Below are positions 24,571 to 34,212 of a DNA stretch of 64,000 nt, piece after piece. The stretch is from Pisolithus tinctorius (taxonomy: Eukaryota > Basidiomycota > Agaricomycetes > Boletales > Pisolithaceae), in contig JANFAH010000029.1 of assembly GCA_024663395.1 (NCBI GenBank), positions 682,001 through 746,000 of the forward strand, in the 5' to 3' direction. The notes beneath the pieces were generated by a model that ran no database searches, was not told where the DNA came from, and was given only the letters and a program-made list of their open reading frames with translations. The position numbers and the translations under genes were made by a program. Each line of letters opens with the position of its first letter. Position 1 is the first letter of the stretch.

Positions 24571-26432
24571 TGTGAGTCAAAGTGTGGAAAGGTGGTGAAA
24601 ACCAACCAAAACCAACACAAAAGACAAATGTAGAGCGAGTGGTGGTGTGCCTCCGCGGAACCTGGAGGGCAGAAACCTGAATGTGGGGGGGGAACTTCAA
24701 GGAGAGGTGCTCCTGGCACAAGTCGTCGACGAGTTACACAGGAGAAGACGAATGGACGATGATTGGGAAGGGGATGCTGAACAGAGTGAAGGTGTTCAGC
24801 CGAAAGGTACTTCAAGTAATGGACTTCAAGGAAACGTGCTCCTTGCACAAGTCGATGACGAGTTATGCAGGAGTGGGAGGATGACTAAGCAAGACTTGCT
24901 GACTAAGTGTGGATGGAGCTTCAGATAATGAATGGTGGTAGATAGACTCTTCCAAATGAGCCTCAACTACCAAGTATATGAATGATGACAGATAGACCCC
25001 TTCGTGGAGCCTCAACTGTCAACGATGAGATGGGCACTGGACTGACTGCTGGACTGCTTCTGAATTGCTTCTGAATTGATTGTGGGTAGCTAAGTACATG
25101 GGGGTTTATATACTGAGGGGGGAGCACAGCTTGTGACAAACAAGGCACAAACACTTGGTAAGTAATGAGTAAGGACTGAGTAATCATGATGAGTAAGCGA
25201 GAAATGAAAAGTAAGCAAGCAAAGAAGATTGGTAAGTATTGGCAATGAACGAGTCAAGGATAGTCAAAATATCACAGAACGAGTCAAATAGAGTCAGAAA
25301 CTGAGTAAGCACACTGATATCACATTAGGGGGTGGCGATGCAAGTCAGATCTCGGCGGAGACATCTCTAGATCCAAAGATGGCATGACAGATGGACGGTG
25401 TTTCCAGACAGGGAAGTATTAATTCCAGAATTGAAGGGCATGAGTCAGGCGTCAAAGGGGGCTAGGGCGTTGGGGGTCTGTGGGGCAATGAGAGCATATG
25501 CGATCGCGTCTCCCACCCTTCCATCCTCTCAGCGAAGTTAACAAAAACTTCATGGACGGGGTTCTGATGGAGGAGGAGGAGAAGGAGGGACGTCTTCTGC
25601 TGGATCTTGCAGTAGGAAGGCAAGTTGCACGTCATACTCGTCATGAATGCGATCAGGGAGGCTGGAGGACAGTAGGTTATACTGCAGCTGTCGCAATGCG
25701 GGAAGAATGATGGACGAGACTGGAATAAAGACGGTGCAAGGAGCAGGGAGGAACGATCCATATGCTTCATCAACTGGGGGGACTGAAATGACCACATAAG
25801 ACCTTTCTAACCGAGTGACAGACCTGAGGCGACCAAAGAATGTCCTTCTGGAAGTCATACTGACAAGGAGAACATGCTGACCAAGCTGCATGGGATGAGA
25901 TGGGGCTGACAACGATGGGATGAACCAGGGGGCTTCAGGACGGAAGCTGGTGGGAATGCCTGGCAGATATATGTAGCCACTGTCTCTGGCAAATGAGACA
26001 AGCGAGATGATTGACGAAGAGGCGGCCATGATTGATGGACTTCGCGAAATGAGCGTCTGATGGATGGAGTGCTGTAGTAACACATAGGGTGCGAGGATCC
26101 TCTCCAAATTTGGAAGGAAGAATTGTGGGGCTGAGCACTTTAAGCGAGCATGGGAACGGAGTCGATATCTTTGGAAATGGTGGAGATATGACGAAAACCG
26201 GAATGCCGTACACGGGCGCTAAAAACCTTTAATGTGCGCTTAACTCGCTTCCTCTTTTCTCTTTAGCACTGACGACTCGATCTTGTGCGAAGGATGACTG
26301 TTCATGTCCAACAGTCTTTCTACGCATGAGGCCTTTAGTCTTCATCTGCATGCTTGGGCATTGCGCGCAACTCGTCAACGAGTTAGGCAGAGTCAGCTGT
26401 AACCATGTCCACAACACCTTTGGTGTGTGACA
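24571..26432 (-). repeat. Gypsy 3' LTR
   Basis: 1862 bp. On the coding (minus) strand it begins TGTCACACACC and ends TTGACTCACA. It contains three copies of the dispersed palindrome (near 24715, 24845 and 26365) and two TGACTAAG motifs (24891 and 24900). Short ORFs inside it are not supported as genes. Confidence 0.9.
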
Positions 26433-26559
26433 TCCACCGGCAAGAAGAAATGCAATCGTCCCCGATTGCAACCAATGCAGGGAACCCAGGGAAAACAAAA
26501 AGAAAAATGAAGGAAGGAATGACAGGCAATCAGTATCGTAAGAAATGAAAAAAGGGAAA

Positions 26560-29500
26560 TCATGAATAGTCGTCTGAGTCGTAGTCGTTATCGTTATTGG
26601 TGTCTTTGTTTTCATCGTTTGTTTCATCTTCATCATCGTCATCATCATCACTGTTGTTATCGTTACTGCTGTTATTATCCTCTTCTTCATCTCTTTCTTC
26701 TTCCATAAAGCTGGGTAAGGGAGTGTGGCGAGAATAATAAGGAATGAGTCGAAATGCTGCAACACCTCGAGCAGAAATGGTGCCATCGAGTTCTTTAAGG
26801 ACATAGGAGCCTCCCTTGGTGCGACGAACGACCTCATAGGGACCAAGGTAGCGTGGCTTTGACTTGCGATCCAGTTCTTTCTCTATCTGCATGTTGCGAA
26901 CCAATACCAAATCTCCTGGCTCATAAGCCAACTTCATCAACCGTAAAGCATACCTCCTCTCAAACTGACCCTTGGAGCGTAAACGAGACTTCTGCAAAGT
27001 GGTGAAAGCGGCACTGATATCTTCTTCTCTCTTTTCCAACTGACGAATGCGAAGTGCGAGAAGCTCTTGAGACGACATTCCAGAGTAAAACCCTTCAACG
27101 AGATAGGTAGACTCGAAGAGATCAAAAGGCAGGACGGGATCAAGACCATGTAGCAGGAAGTAGGGGCTGAATCCAGTGGAGCGACGAGGAGTGACCTTGT
27201 CTGCAAAGAATGCGTGATGGACCTTGGACGGCCAAAGGGAAAGATCTCCTTCACAAGCTTTGATGACAGCTTCTCTGATAACAAAGTGACCACGCTCTAC
27301 AACTCCATTTGCCTTGGAATTATATGGGGAGATGCGAATCTGAGGAATGGAGTAGTGCTTCATGAGTTTCTCAAAGGCACCCTTGACCTCACTGCCATTA
27401 TCAGTGACAACCTGGGCAATAACACCATAACGACAGAAGACCTCCTCCCAGAAGAACTTAGCGAGACTGTCTGCATTGGCATGACGAAGAGCACGACCTT
27501 CTGCAGCGAGGGAAAGATCATCTCGAGCTGCAACAAGATAGCGATAACCACGTGCTTTGGGCATGAGCATGACGTCGTCATAGACCTTCATAAAGATTCT
27601 GGGGGAAGCGGAAATGGTGATGGGAACCTCTGCTTTACGAGTGCTTCGGACCTGGCATTCATGGCAAGAGCGGACATGATGGGCAACATCCTGGTACATC
27701 TGAGGCCAGTAAAAGCGCTGTCTGACTGTATGAAAGACTCCAAAGACTCCACGATGACCGAGTTCTTCATGAGCATGACTGAGGATCTGGACACGGAGAT
27801 GGGGATCAAAAACGACCTTGGCTGGAGGATGGGGACCTCGACATTTAAAGAGCTGGTCTCCACGAAGGAAGAACTGAAGGGACCTGCAAATGAAGCGCTT
27901 GTGAGCAGTATTGGAAGGGAACGGGGGAAGTTCTGTAGTACGAAGGAAGTGCAGGACTCGACGTAGGAGGACATCCTGAGACGTATCATTGGAAAGGAAT
28001 GACGGGAGGGTAATGGCATATGTGGATTTGTGCGCAAGTCGTCGACAAGTTGCGCTGACCGAAGACGGACGGGCATCTGTAAAAAGAAAACTCTCCAACC
28101 ATTCATCAGCTTCTTCTGCATCAGCCTCGCCTTCTTCATACTCTTCTTCTGTAGGTTGACGTCTGGAAAGGGCATCTGGGGCTTGGTGATGAACGGCAGG
28201 GACATGAATGAGCTTAAAATCAAAGAGAAGTATACCCTCGATCCAGCGATTGATGGTAGCATTAGGTTGAAGATCTGGATCATTGAGCATACCTTTGATG
28301 TACTTCGCATCAACCTCTACCCATAGATGACGAATGCCGTAGAGATATAGACGGTAGTGACGAAGTGCTCTGAAGAGACCATAGAGCTCGAGCTTAGGCT
28401 GACTGTAGCGAGATTCACGTTCATTGATGGGGAGTGAGCCATAGCGAGCAGGACGTTTGCGACCTTCTTCATCATACTGAGAGAGAACGAATCCAATGGC
28501 GATGTTACTGGTGTCAACGGAAAGAACAACTGGCAGGTCAGATGAGTAGTCAATGGGGTGAAGGGCAGGAGCAGATGAGACGGTGAGCTTCAAGGCGTCA
28601 AATGCATCTTGCTGGGGCTGACCCCAAACGAACGGAGCATTCTTGCGATAAAGGTCAACGAGTGGGCGAGCCAACTGCGAGTAGTTCACAATCCAGATAC
28701 GAACAGTACCACAGAGACCTAGGAATGAGCGAACATCTTTGGGCGTAGCGAGCGCTGGCCAGTTGACGACCTTCTTCACCTTGTGGTCGTCAGGAGAGCG
28801 ACCATGAGGATGGCATGCTTGACCAAGAATGATAACACGAGGCTGGCAGACCTGAGATTTCAAGCCAGAAAACGTTCCGCCGGCATGAGCAAACCGATGC
28901 ATGACCCTATGCACATCTACAGCATGTTCCCAAATGAAGCGACGTATGCCGGGATTCTCGGGTAACGTTTCGGCATTGCCATCGGCATCTTCATAACGGG
29001 TTGCAGGGCCTTTGACTGGCAGATCGTCGATGAAAACGTTGGCAACGTGAGGGATTTCGTCCTGTAGAATGAAAGCTGTACAATTCTGAAACTCCGACGG
29101 TGAGTTGGTGTAGCCTTGAGGCATGGCAGTATGGCGCAGTAAGCCAAGAGGCGTCATGAAGGATGTCAGATCTCGGCTATTGGGGTGGAGTTGGCGTGCA
29201 TCAAATCCTGAAAATAGATCAAAGACCGTGTAGCATTGACGACTGGCAAATGGCTCCACAAAGTCGTCCAATATTGGTGGAACACCAGCGTCTCGAATGG
29301 TAACCTTATTCAGAGGCTGTAGATCATGAACGATACGGATCTTGCCATTCTTTTTCATAACGCAGAACCACCTGGAGCGATAGGACGACTGGGCCGGCTC
29401 ATAGAGACCAGCGGCGATCTTCTCCCAAAGAAGCTGTATGACACGTTCTCGTATGCCAGGGGGAATTGGAATGTTACGAAACTCCCATGGTTCGTGCGGC

Positions 29501-30801
29501 AGGACAGGAATGATGTAAGGCGAAAAGTAGTCTGAATGAAAGTTTCCTCTCTCCGATTCATCAAACGCCAAGGCACACTCATTAAGTTTCATGACATGCG
29601 AAAAAAGTTTTTCCTCTTCTGGCCAGAGAAAGCCATCAGCGTTAATCTTCATGGAGGTAAGGCGCTCTTGAGTAAGCTTCCTTGTGGGAATGAACACAGG
29701 AGGGTGACAAGTGAGAGGTGTGAGTGATGCAAGGGGGTCTTCTGGAAACTGGCGATGGACTCGAGCGTCTTCTGGATAGACTCCAGGCACTGGTTTGACT
29801 TTACGATCAACACGCTTGTATGCTCCATATACTGGCTGTCCTGTTTCATCGGCTGAGTCTTCCATATCTGTAGCAAGGCTTTTTCTAAAACATAACAAAT
29901 CAAGAAAGTCAGACAGAGAATAGTAAAAATGAAGCTGTTTTTCAGTTTTCTGAACAGGAAGGGGATCTGGTGCTTTTGAAGGATTAGATAATGAAGAAGA
30001 GAAGACATCAAGATAAAAGGAGCTCTGGAAGCTTGAAACTGAAGGAGTCATAGTAAGTGATGTTACAGGAGTATCTGAGCAAAGAAACGATATCTGTGGG
30101 TTTAGGAGTTTAACGACTTCTCGGTCAAAGTAAGCAGACAAAGAACAAGAACAACTATAAGTACAAGAGGGGACATACAAATCAATCTTCAAAGAGCTGG
30201 AGAAATAAATGATGAGATATGGGAGAAAGTGGAGGAACACATCTGAAAAGACCATCGGACCTGTCTTGAGTTGAACCTGAGGAAGTGGAAGCAGGAAAGT
30301 GGTCTGGGTATGAAACTGCTTCGAAAGGGGGAGGATGCGCTGAGGCTGAGGCAAAACTGACTGCACTGGCAAGGATATGAAGACTGGAGTTTGGGAATGC
30401 ACCTGGGTCCTCTTCATCCACATCACCTGAATGGTCCTCTGCAGCTTCTTGCAAATGAGCAATCCATCCAGTAGGGGTACGACACATGACAACATTGCTA
30501 TAAGGCTCTGGCATGGCAACTGACTCTTCACCAACAGCAGCATTAGACATGGCTTGGGGAGCTGAGGGTAGTAATGACATAGGAAGAGTTGGACTAGAGG
30601 AATGCTGATGCCTGCGTAAGTCGTCGTCGAGTTGTGCAGACTGAAGCAAGGATGGGCTAGGCAGATAGAAGCGAGAGCCAACACTAGTGTTGAACATATC
30701 AGAGTCGAGTGGCGAAAGTGTGGTGGGTATATCTGGGGATAGACTGGACAAGTGGTGGGACATGTGCAACTCGTCGCCGAGTTGCGTGGACTGAGAGTCA
30801 T
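26560..30801 (-). CDS. pol: Gypsy Pol: reverse transcriptase, RNase H, integrase
   Basis: An open frame of 1413 codons. The first 310 or so overlap gag in another frame, so translation of the real Pol part probably begins near MEDSADETGQ (about 29865) or by shifting; the pol frame is +1 relative to gag. Domains: reverse transcriptase with VFDLFSGFDARQL (about 529) and the active-site FIDDL (about 590), where YVDD or FIDD is usual; RNase H with LSVDTSN (about 759); integrase HHCC zinc site (HEELGHRG at about 1009, CHECQ at about 1048); and the DDE core with VYDDV, VTDNGSE and NGVVERG (about 1074, 1130, 1168). A GPY/F-type motif (RYLGPYEVV, about 1318) follows. The C-terminus ends in a run of Asp, Glu and Asn instead of a chromodomain. 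No stop or frameshift is seen. Confidence 0.9.
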   Translation of the reverse strand: MTLSPRNSATSCTCPTTCPVYPQIYPPHFRHSTLICSTLVLALASICLAHPCFSLHNSTTTYAGISIPLVQLFLCHYYPQLPKPCLMLLLVKSQLPCQSLIAMLSCVVPLLDGLLICKKLQRTIQVMWMKRTQVHSQTPVFISLPVQSVLPQPQRILPLSKQFHTQTTFLLPLPQVQLKTGPMVFSDVFLHFLPYLIIYFSSSLKIDLYVPSCTYSCSCSLSAYFDREVVKLLNPQISFLCSDTPVTSLTMTPSVSSFQSSFYLDVFSSSLSNPSKAPDPLPVQKTEKQLHFYYSLSDFLDLLCFRKSLATDMEDSADETGQPVYGAYKRVDRKVKPVPGVYPEDARVHRQFPEDPLASLTPLTCHPPVFIPTRKLTQERLTSMKINADGFLWPEEEKLFSHVMKLNECALAFDESERGNFHSDYFSPYIIPVLPHEPWEFRNIPIPPGIRERVIQLLWEKIAAGLYEPAQSSYRSRWFCVMKKNGKIRIVHDLQPLNKVTIRDAGVPPILDDFVEPFASRQCYTVFDLFSGFDARQLHPNSRDLTSFMTPLGLLRHTAMPQGYTNSPSEFQNCTAFILQDEIPHVANVFIDDLPVKGPATRYEDADGNAETLPENPGIRRFIWEHAVDVHRVMHRFAHAGGTFSGLKSQVCQPRVIILGQACHPHGRSPDDHKVKKVVNWPALATPKDVRSFLGLCGTVRIWIVNYSQLARPLVDLYRKNAPFVWGQPQQDAFDALKLTVSSAPALHPIDYSSDLPVVLSVDTSNIAIGFVLSQYDEEGRKRPARYGSLPINERESRYSQPKLELYGLFRALRHYRLYLYGIRHLWVEVDAKYIKGMLNDPDLQPNATINRWIEGILLFDFKLIHVPAVHHQAPDALSRRQPTEEEYEEGEADAEEADEWLESFLFTDARPSSVSATCRRLAHKSTYAITLPSFLSNDTSQDVLLRRVLHFLRTTELPPFPSNTAHKRFICRSLQFFLRGDQLFKCRGPHPPAKVVFDPHLRVQILSHAHEELGHRGVFGVFHTVRQRFYWPQMYQDVAHHVRSCHECQVRSTRKAEVPITISASPRIFMKVYDDVMLMPKARGYRYLVAARDDLSLAAEGRALRHANADSLAKFFWEEVFCRYGVIAQVVTDNGSEVKGAFEKLMKHYSIPQIRISPYNSKANGVVERGHFVIREAVIKACEGDLSLWPSKVHHAFFADKVTPRRSTGFSPYFLLHGLDPVLPFDLFESTYLVEGFYSGMSSQELLALRIRQLEKREEDISAAFTTLQKSRLRSKGQFERRYALRLMKLAYEPGDLVLVRNMQIEKELDRKSKPRYLGPYEVVRRTKGGSYVLKELDGTISARGVAAFRLIPYYSRHTPLPSFMEEERDEEEDNNSSNDNNSDDDDDDEDETNDENKDTNNDNDYDSDDYS

Positions 30802-33800
30802 GACCTATATCCAAGGATGAACCAGACAACTGCACATGGCTGCACAAGTCGTCGTTGAGTTGTGCAGACTGATGACGGGTGGATGGACTGGGTGCATATG
30901 GATCCCTGCACAACTCGTCGTCGAGTTGTGCAGACTGAGAGTCATGGCAAGCATCATGGGAAGTAGGGGCAACTGAACCACAGTAGGAAGTATTGAAGAT
31001 GGAGAACGTAGCTTCAGAGTCTGGAGTGACAGTGTCTCTACAGAACAGAAGTGAAGCCTGGTGGGAACCATCGGTGGGCTCTTCTTGAATGATAACTGGA
31101 TCTGGGGATGGGGGAGAGGGAGTCTGAGGCGGAGCAGTAATGCCATTAGAAAGTACATGTGAAGCAGGTAGACTCGAGTCAGATGGCAGGTCTGGAGGTG
31201 GAGATGCATTGCTCTGAGTGGGAGATGCCTGTGGGAGTAGACGAGGATAGAACCTGACATAGGCAGAACCTTCAAGCTCATGGTAATGCTCGAGTGGGGC
31301 AGGGACCTGTCGGACTAAGCGAGTATCAAGCATAAGGAAGTCTTGGAAGTAGACTCCTGATTCATCAGTACCTCTTTCTCCAGCAAGTGCATGGTTTGAG
31401 TCAAGATAAAGGGAGGACAGATGGGGAGTGTGATGAGCAAGGCTAGTAAGAAGTGAGACAAGTGACTGGCGCTCTTCTCTTCTGATCTGGCGACGAATCT
31501 GGGCAAGGGTAGGATTATCCTCCAATCCACTCGCATCAGTGGACTGTAACTCTTGGGTAAGCTGACCAACAAACTCCAAAGGAAAGGGACTGGTAGGAGG
31601 TGGGAACGCTTGGACCGGAATGGGATGGAACACAGGAAAGGCTGAGGCAACATCAAACCCATTTGGGGGTGATTCAGGATACAGCAGAGTAGAATCAAGC
31701 GACTGAGGGGGTGACTGCGAAGTTGACGGGGGTGGAGCGAAGACAACGGGTGAAACATGATGAGGGGTACCAACTGCTACATCTCTCATAGGTTCATCGG
31801 CTTCCTGCTGAGAATGGACAGGCTCTAGAGTCGCCATAAGAGTATCTGCAACAGATCCAAGCTGGCCTTCAGTAACACACATCTCCAGGGGGCGATCTGA
31901 ATCAGCTCCAAAGACAACATAAGTTCCAGACTCTCTTTCAACAATGCTAACCAAGTTCCCGAGAGCCCAAGGATGACCAAGGAGGAGATCAAAGCCTGCA
32001 TTAGTGTCTGGGGCAACGAATAGATTGGTCCAAGTCCTGGCAGCACCACAGAAGAGAGGGACATCTTGTACCAGACCTTTTAGAGTAGAGATACCTCCTT
32101 TTGCATCTCGCATATTGATGGTCTGTGACATGTCAACAGGCATGCGAATGACTGACTGGGCTATACCAGCACGAACGACATTGAGGGTAGATCCAGAGTC
32201 AATGACACCTGTTACACGGCGGCCATTGCAAGTCAGATTGATAGTGATGAGGGGGCTAGAAGTCAACGCCAAGTAGGAGGATGCAGGAGGAGTTCCTTCA
32301 ACAGCAGTAACAGACTTGACTGGCTGAGCCAGGGGCTGTCTCTTGAATCGCATAAGCTCCTGAAGGTGCTGAGAAACATCCCTAGATGATCCAATGACCT
32401 CCCCAACAGATACAGTCAAGGGAGTAGAAAGAATGCGCTCTACAATGGCTTTAGAGTTGGCAGACTGTGAAAGTGATGAAGACAGGGAAGTGGTAGGAGG
32501 GGGCTTGGATTTCTTAGACCTGTCTACAAAATCAGTGGCTTGACCAGATGGCTTTGGGACAGAGGCATCTTCCATGACAGCATGATCTCTAGTACCATCA
32601 AAGACAGTGGGATGGATGTCAACTGGTACAAAGGCAGGGGCAAGTGGTACTTTCTGTGGAGCAGGGATGGATGCAGAGGATGAAGGCTTTGGATCCTGAC
32701 TCTCTTTCTCCTTGCCATGCGAACGAGGTGGGACAAGGACACTGTCAAAGACAGCCTTTCTCTTCTCTTTGGTAACCTTGTTAGAGCGATCCACAGCAGC
32801 AACAAGGGGTTCTTCTTCCAACTCATAAATCTCGGCACTAGACTCTTCTTCGGCCTCTTCATGGATAACAAAGCGAACCGCATTGGCAGGCTGAGTAGCA
32901 GCTTTAGTGCACTCATAGGCTTGAAGGATAGTCTCTTCTCCATTGCGATAGATGCGCTGTCCATTAGGGTAGATGACTCGATGGTTTTCATCACATGCCA
33001 AAGAACCCTTCTGAATGAGATCATTAATGGCCTGGCAACTCTCAACACCATGGCCTTCAACACCACAGCCATAACAAGTGATGGTCCTCCTAGCAGGACG
33101 GGTCTGGGATGAGGAAGTAGCAGCAGGGGCAGTGGATGCAGGAGTAGATGCAGGAGCAGGACGAAGGGAAGGAGCACGAAGCACCTTTGCAGCATCAGGA
33201 TCCATCTTGATAGCACGATAGTAGAGGAGGGAGTAGTCTGGGTCACTGAGTGACATGCGAGAGAGGGACTTGATTAGGGTCTCAACCTCATCTTGTTTGC
33301 GAGCAGTAGGACCTTCTTTCTCCAAATTTTCAAGGTTTCTTCTGGCTTCATGGGAAGGGAGCAGAGGGCGAACACTGTCATCTCTTCCATCTGAGCGATG
33401 AGAAGCATTAGGCTGGGCCTGAGGAGCAGGGGCAGCACGAGGGCCAAGGAAGTCAAGGTCATCTGCATCAAAGCGATCACGGCGAAGGACCTCTTCAGCT
33501 GACTGGCATACATCATCATAGGGGAATGGCCTGCTGATATCAAGGTTGGGATCCTTTGTCCTGAGACGAGTTTCAACCAAGCCACGAAAGACTGGAGACA
33601 AACCAGCCCAGAAGTAGCGATTATATTCATCAACCGAGATCCTTCCTTTATTCTTCAACCAACCTCCAATGCGAATGAAGCCACGGTTGTAAGCCCTAAA
33701 GTCTTGAAGTGTCATGATGGGCTGCATCCTAGACTCCAAAGCAAAGCTCTTGAGATGCCTTTCAAAGAACCTTTCATCTGATAGATCAGCATCAAAGTAC

Positions 33801-34123
33801 TTGAGGAGATCAGCCTTCAAGTTAGCCCAATCAGGAGTGTAGTAGTGAGCCATTCCTTCAATGATCTCCCTAACACGAGAATTGCAGTACTGGAGGATTG
33901 ATTCAACCATTTCCTGGTCAGAAGTGACATTGTGGTAGGCACAGAGACGTTCATAGTGGTCCAAGAAGGAGCGAACATGGGTATGGTCTCCTTGGAATAA
34001 TTCAGGGGCAGACTTCATGCCAAGCAAGGGCATAGTGAGGACAGAGCGAGCAGGGGGAGCAGCCATAGCTACTGGAACTGCTGATGATGTAGGAGGATAG
34101 ATAGTGGGGATGGTGGATGACAT
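30182..34123 (-). CDS. gag: Gypsy Gag with zinc knuckle and aspartic protease
   Basis: ATG at 34123, 1313 codons. The capsid-like region is residues 30-230 (for example LFQGDHTHVRSFLDHYERLC). A CCHC zinc knuckle, CYGCGVEGHGVESC, lies near residue 346. A retropepsin-like protease has VIDSGSTLN near residue 640 and LLLGHPWAL about 85 residues later. The last 450 residues are Ser/Pro-rich and carry four copies of a QSAQLDDELC-like sequence, encoded by the dispersed palindrome described under findings. Gag packages the element RNA and the protease matures the polyproteins. The ORF starts 90 nt from the 5' LTR, just after the primer-binding site, and appears intact. Confidence 0.9.
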   Translation of the reverse strand: MSSTIPTIYPPTSSAVPVAMAAPPARSVLTMPLLGMKSAPELFQGDHTHVRSFLDHYERLCAYHNVTSDQEMVESILQYCNSRVREIIEGMAHYYTPDWANLKADLLKYFDADLSDERFFERHLKSFALESRMQPIMTLQDFRAYNRGFIRIGGWLKNKGRISVDEYNRYFWAGLSPVFRGLVETRLRTKDPNLDISRPFPYDDVCQSAEEVLRRDRFDADDLDFLGPRAAPAPQAQPNASHRSDGRDDSVRPLLPSHEARRNLENLEKEGPTARKQDEVETLIKSLSRMSLSDPDYSLLYYRAIKMDPDAAKVLRAPSLRPAPASTPASTAPAATSSSQTRPARRTITCYGCGVEGHGVESCQAINDLIQKGSLACDENHRVIYPNGQRIYRNGEETILQAYECTKAATQPANAVRFVIHEEAEEESSAEIYELEEEPLVAAVDRSNKVTKEKRKAVFDSVLVPPRSHGKEKESQDPKPSSSASIPAPQKVPLAPAFVPVDIHPTVFDGTRDHAVMEDASVPKPSGQATDFVDRSKKSKPPPTTSLSSSLSQSANSKAIVERILSTPLTVSVGEVIGSSRDVSQHLQELMRFKRQPLAQPVKSVTAVEGTPPASSYLALTSSPLITINLTCNGRRVTGVIDSGSTLNVVRAGIAQSVIRMPVDMSQTINMRDAKGGISTLKGLVQDVPLFCGAARTWTNLFVAPDTNAGFDLLLGHPWALGNLVSIVERESGTYVVFGADSDRPLEMCVTEGQLGSVADTLMATLEPVHSQQEADEPMRDVAVGTPHHVSPVVFAPPPSTSQSPPQSLDSTLLYPESPPNGFDVASAFPVFHPIPVQAFPPPTSPFPLEFVGQLTQELQSTDASGLEDNPTLAQIRRQIRREERQSLVSLLTSLAHHTPHLSSLYLDSNHALAGERGTDESGVYFQDFLMLDTRLVRQVPAPLEHYHELEGSAYVRFYPRLLPQASPTQSNASPPPDLPSDSSLPASHVLSNGITAPPQTPSPPSPDPVIIQEEPTDGSHQASLLFCRDTVTPDSEATFSIFNTSYCGSVAPTSHDACHDSQSAQLDDELCRDPYAPSPSTRHQSAQLNDDLCSHVQLSGSSLDIGHDSQSTQLGDELHMSHHLSSLSPDIPTTLSPLDSDMFNTSVGSRFYLPSPSLLQSAQLDDDLRRHQHSSSPTLPMSLLPSAPQAMSNAAVGEESVAMPEPYSNVVMCRTPTGWIAHLQEAAEDHSGDVDEEDPGAFPNSSLHILASAVSFASASAHPPPFEAVSYPDHFPASTSSGSTQDRSDGLFRCVPPLSPISHHLFLQLFED

Positions 34124-34191
34124 AGTAATGAGATATCAAGTGGTTTTTTTAGAAGCAAGTTTCAATAGGGTTCTTGATCCAGGAATAACCA

Positions 34192-34210
34192 CCCCTCGCG
34201 GTGGGCTCCA
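34192..34210 (-). promoter_or_regulatory. primer-binding site of the Gypsy element
   Basis: TGGAGCCCACCGCGAGGGG on the minus strand, two bases inside the 5' LTR. It starts with TGG as expected for pairing with a tRNA CCA end. The same 19 bases occur next to the 5' LTRs of the two other LTR elements in the window. Confidence 0.7.
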
Positions 34211-34212
34211 GA

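Noticed and set aside
25550..26107. 185-codon ORF in the Gypsy LTR (also at 21753 and 35192)
   Set aside because: It repeats in each LTR copy, is Ser/Pro/Leu-rich, and has no domain; a real LTR protein cannot be excluded but is not supported.
26560..26720. Chromodomain at the Pol C-terminus
   Set aside because: The sequence after the GPY/F motif is an acidic low-complexity tail with no aromatic-cage pattern.
27214..27966. 250-codon plus-strand ORF
   Set aside because: It is antisense to the integrase region of the intact Gypsy pol and has no recognisable domain.
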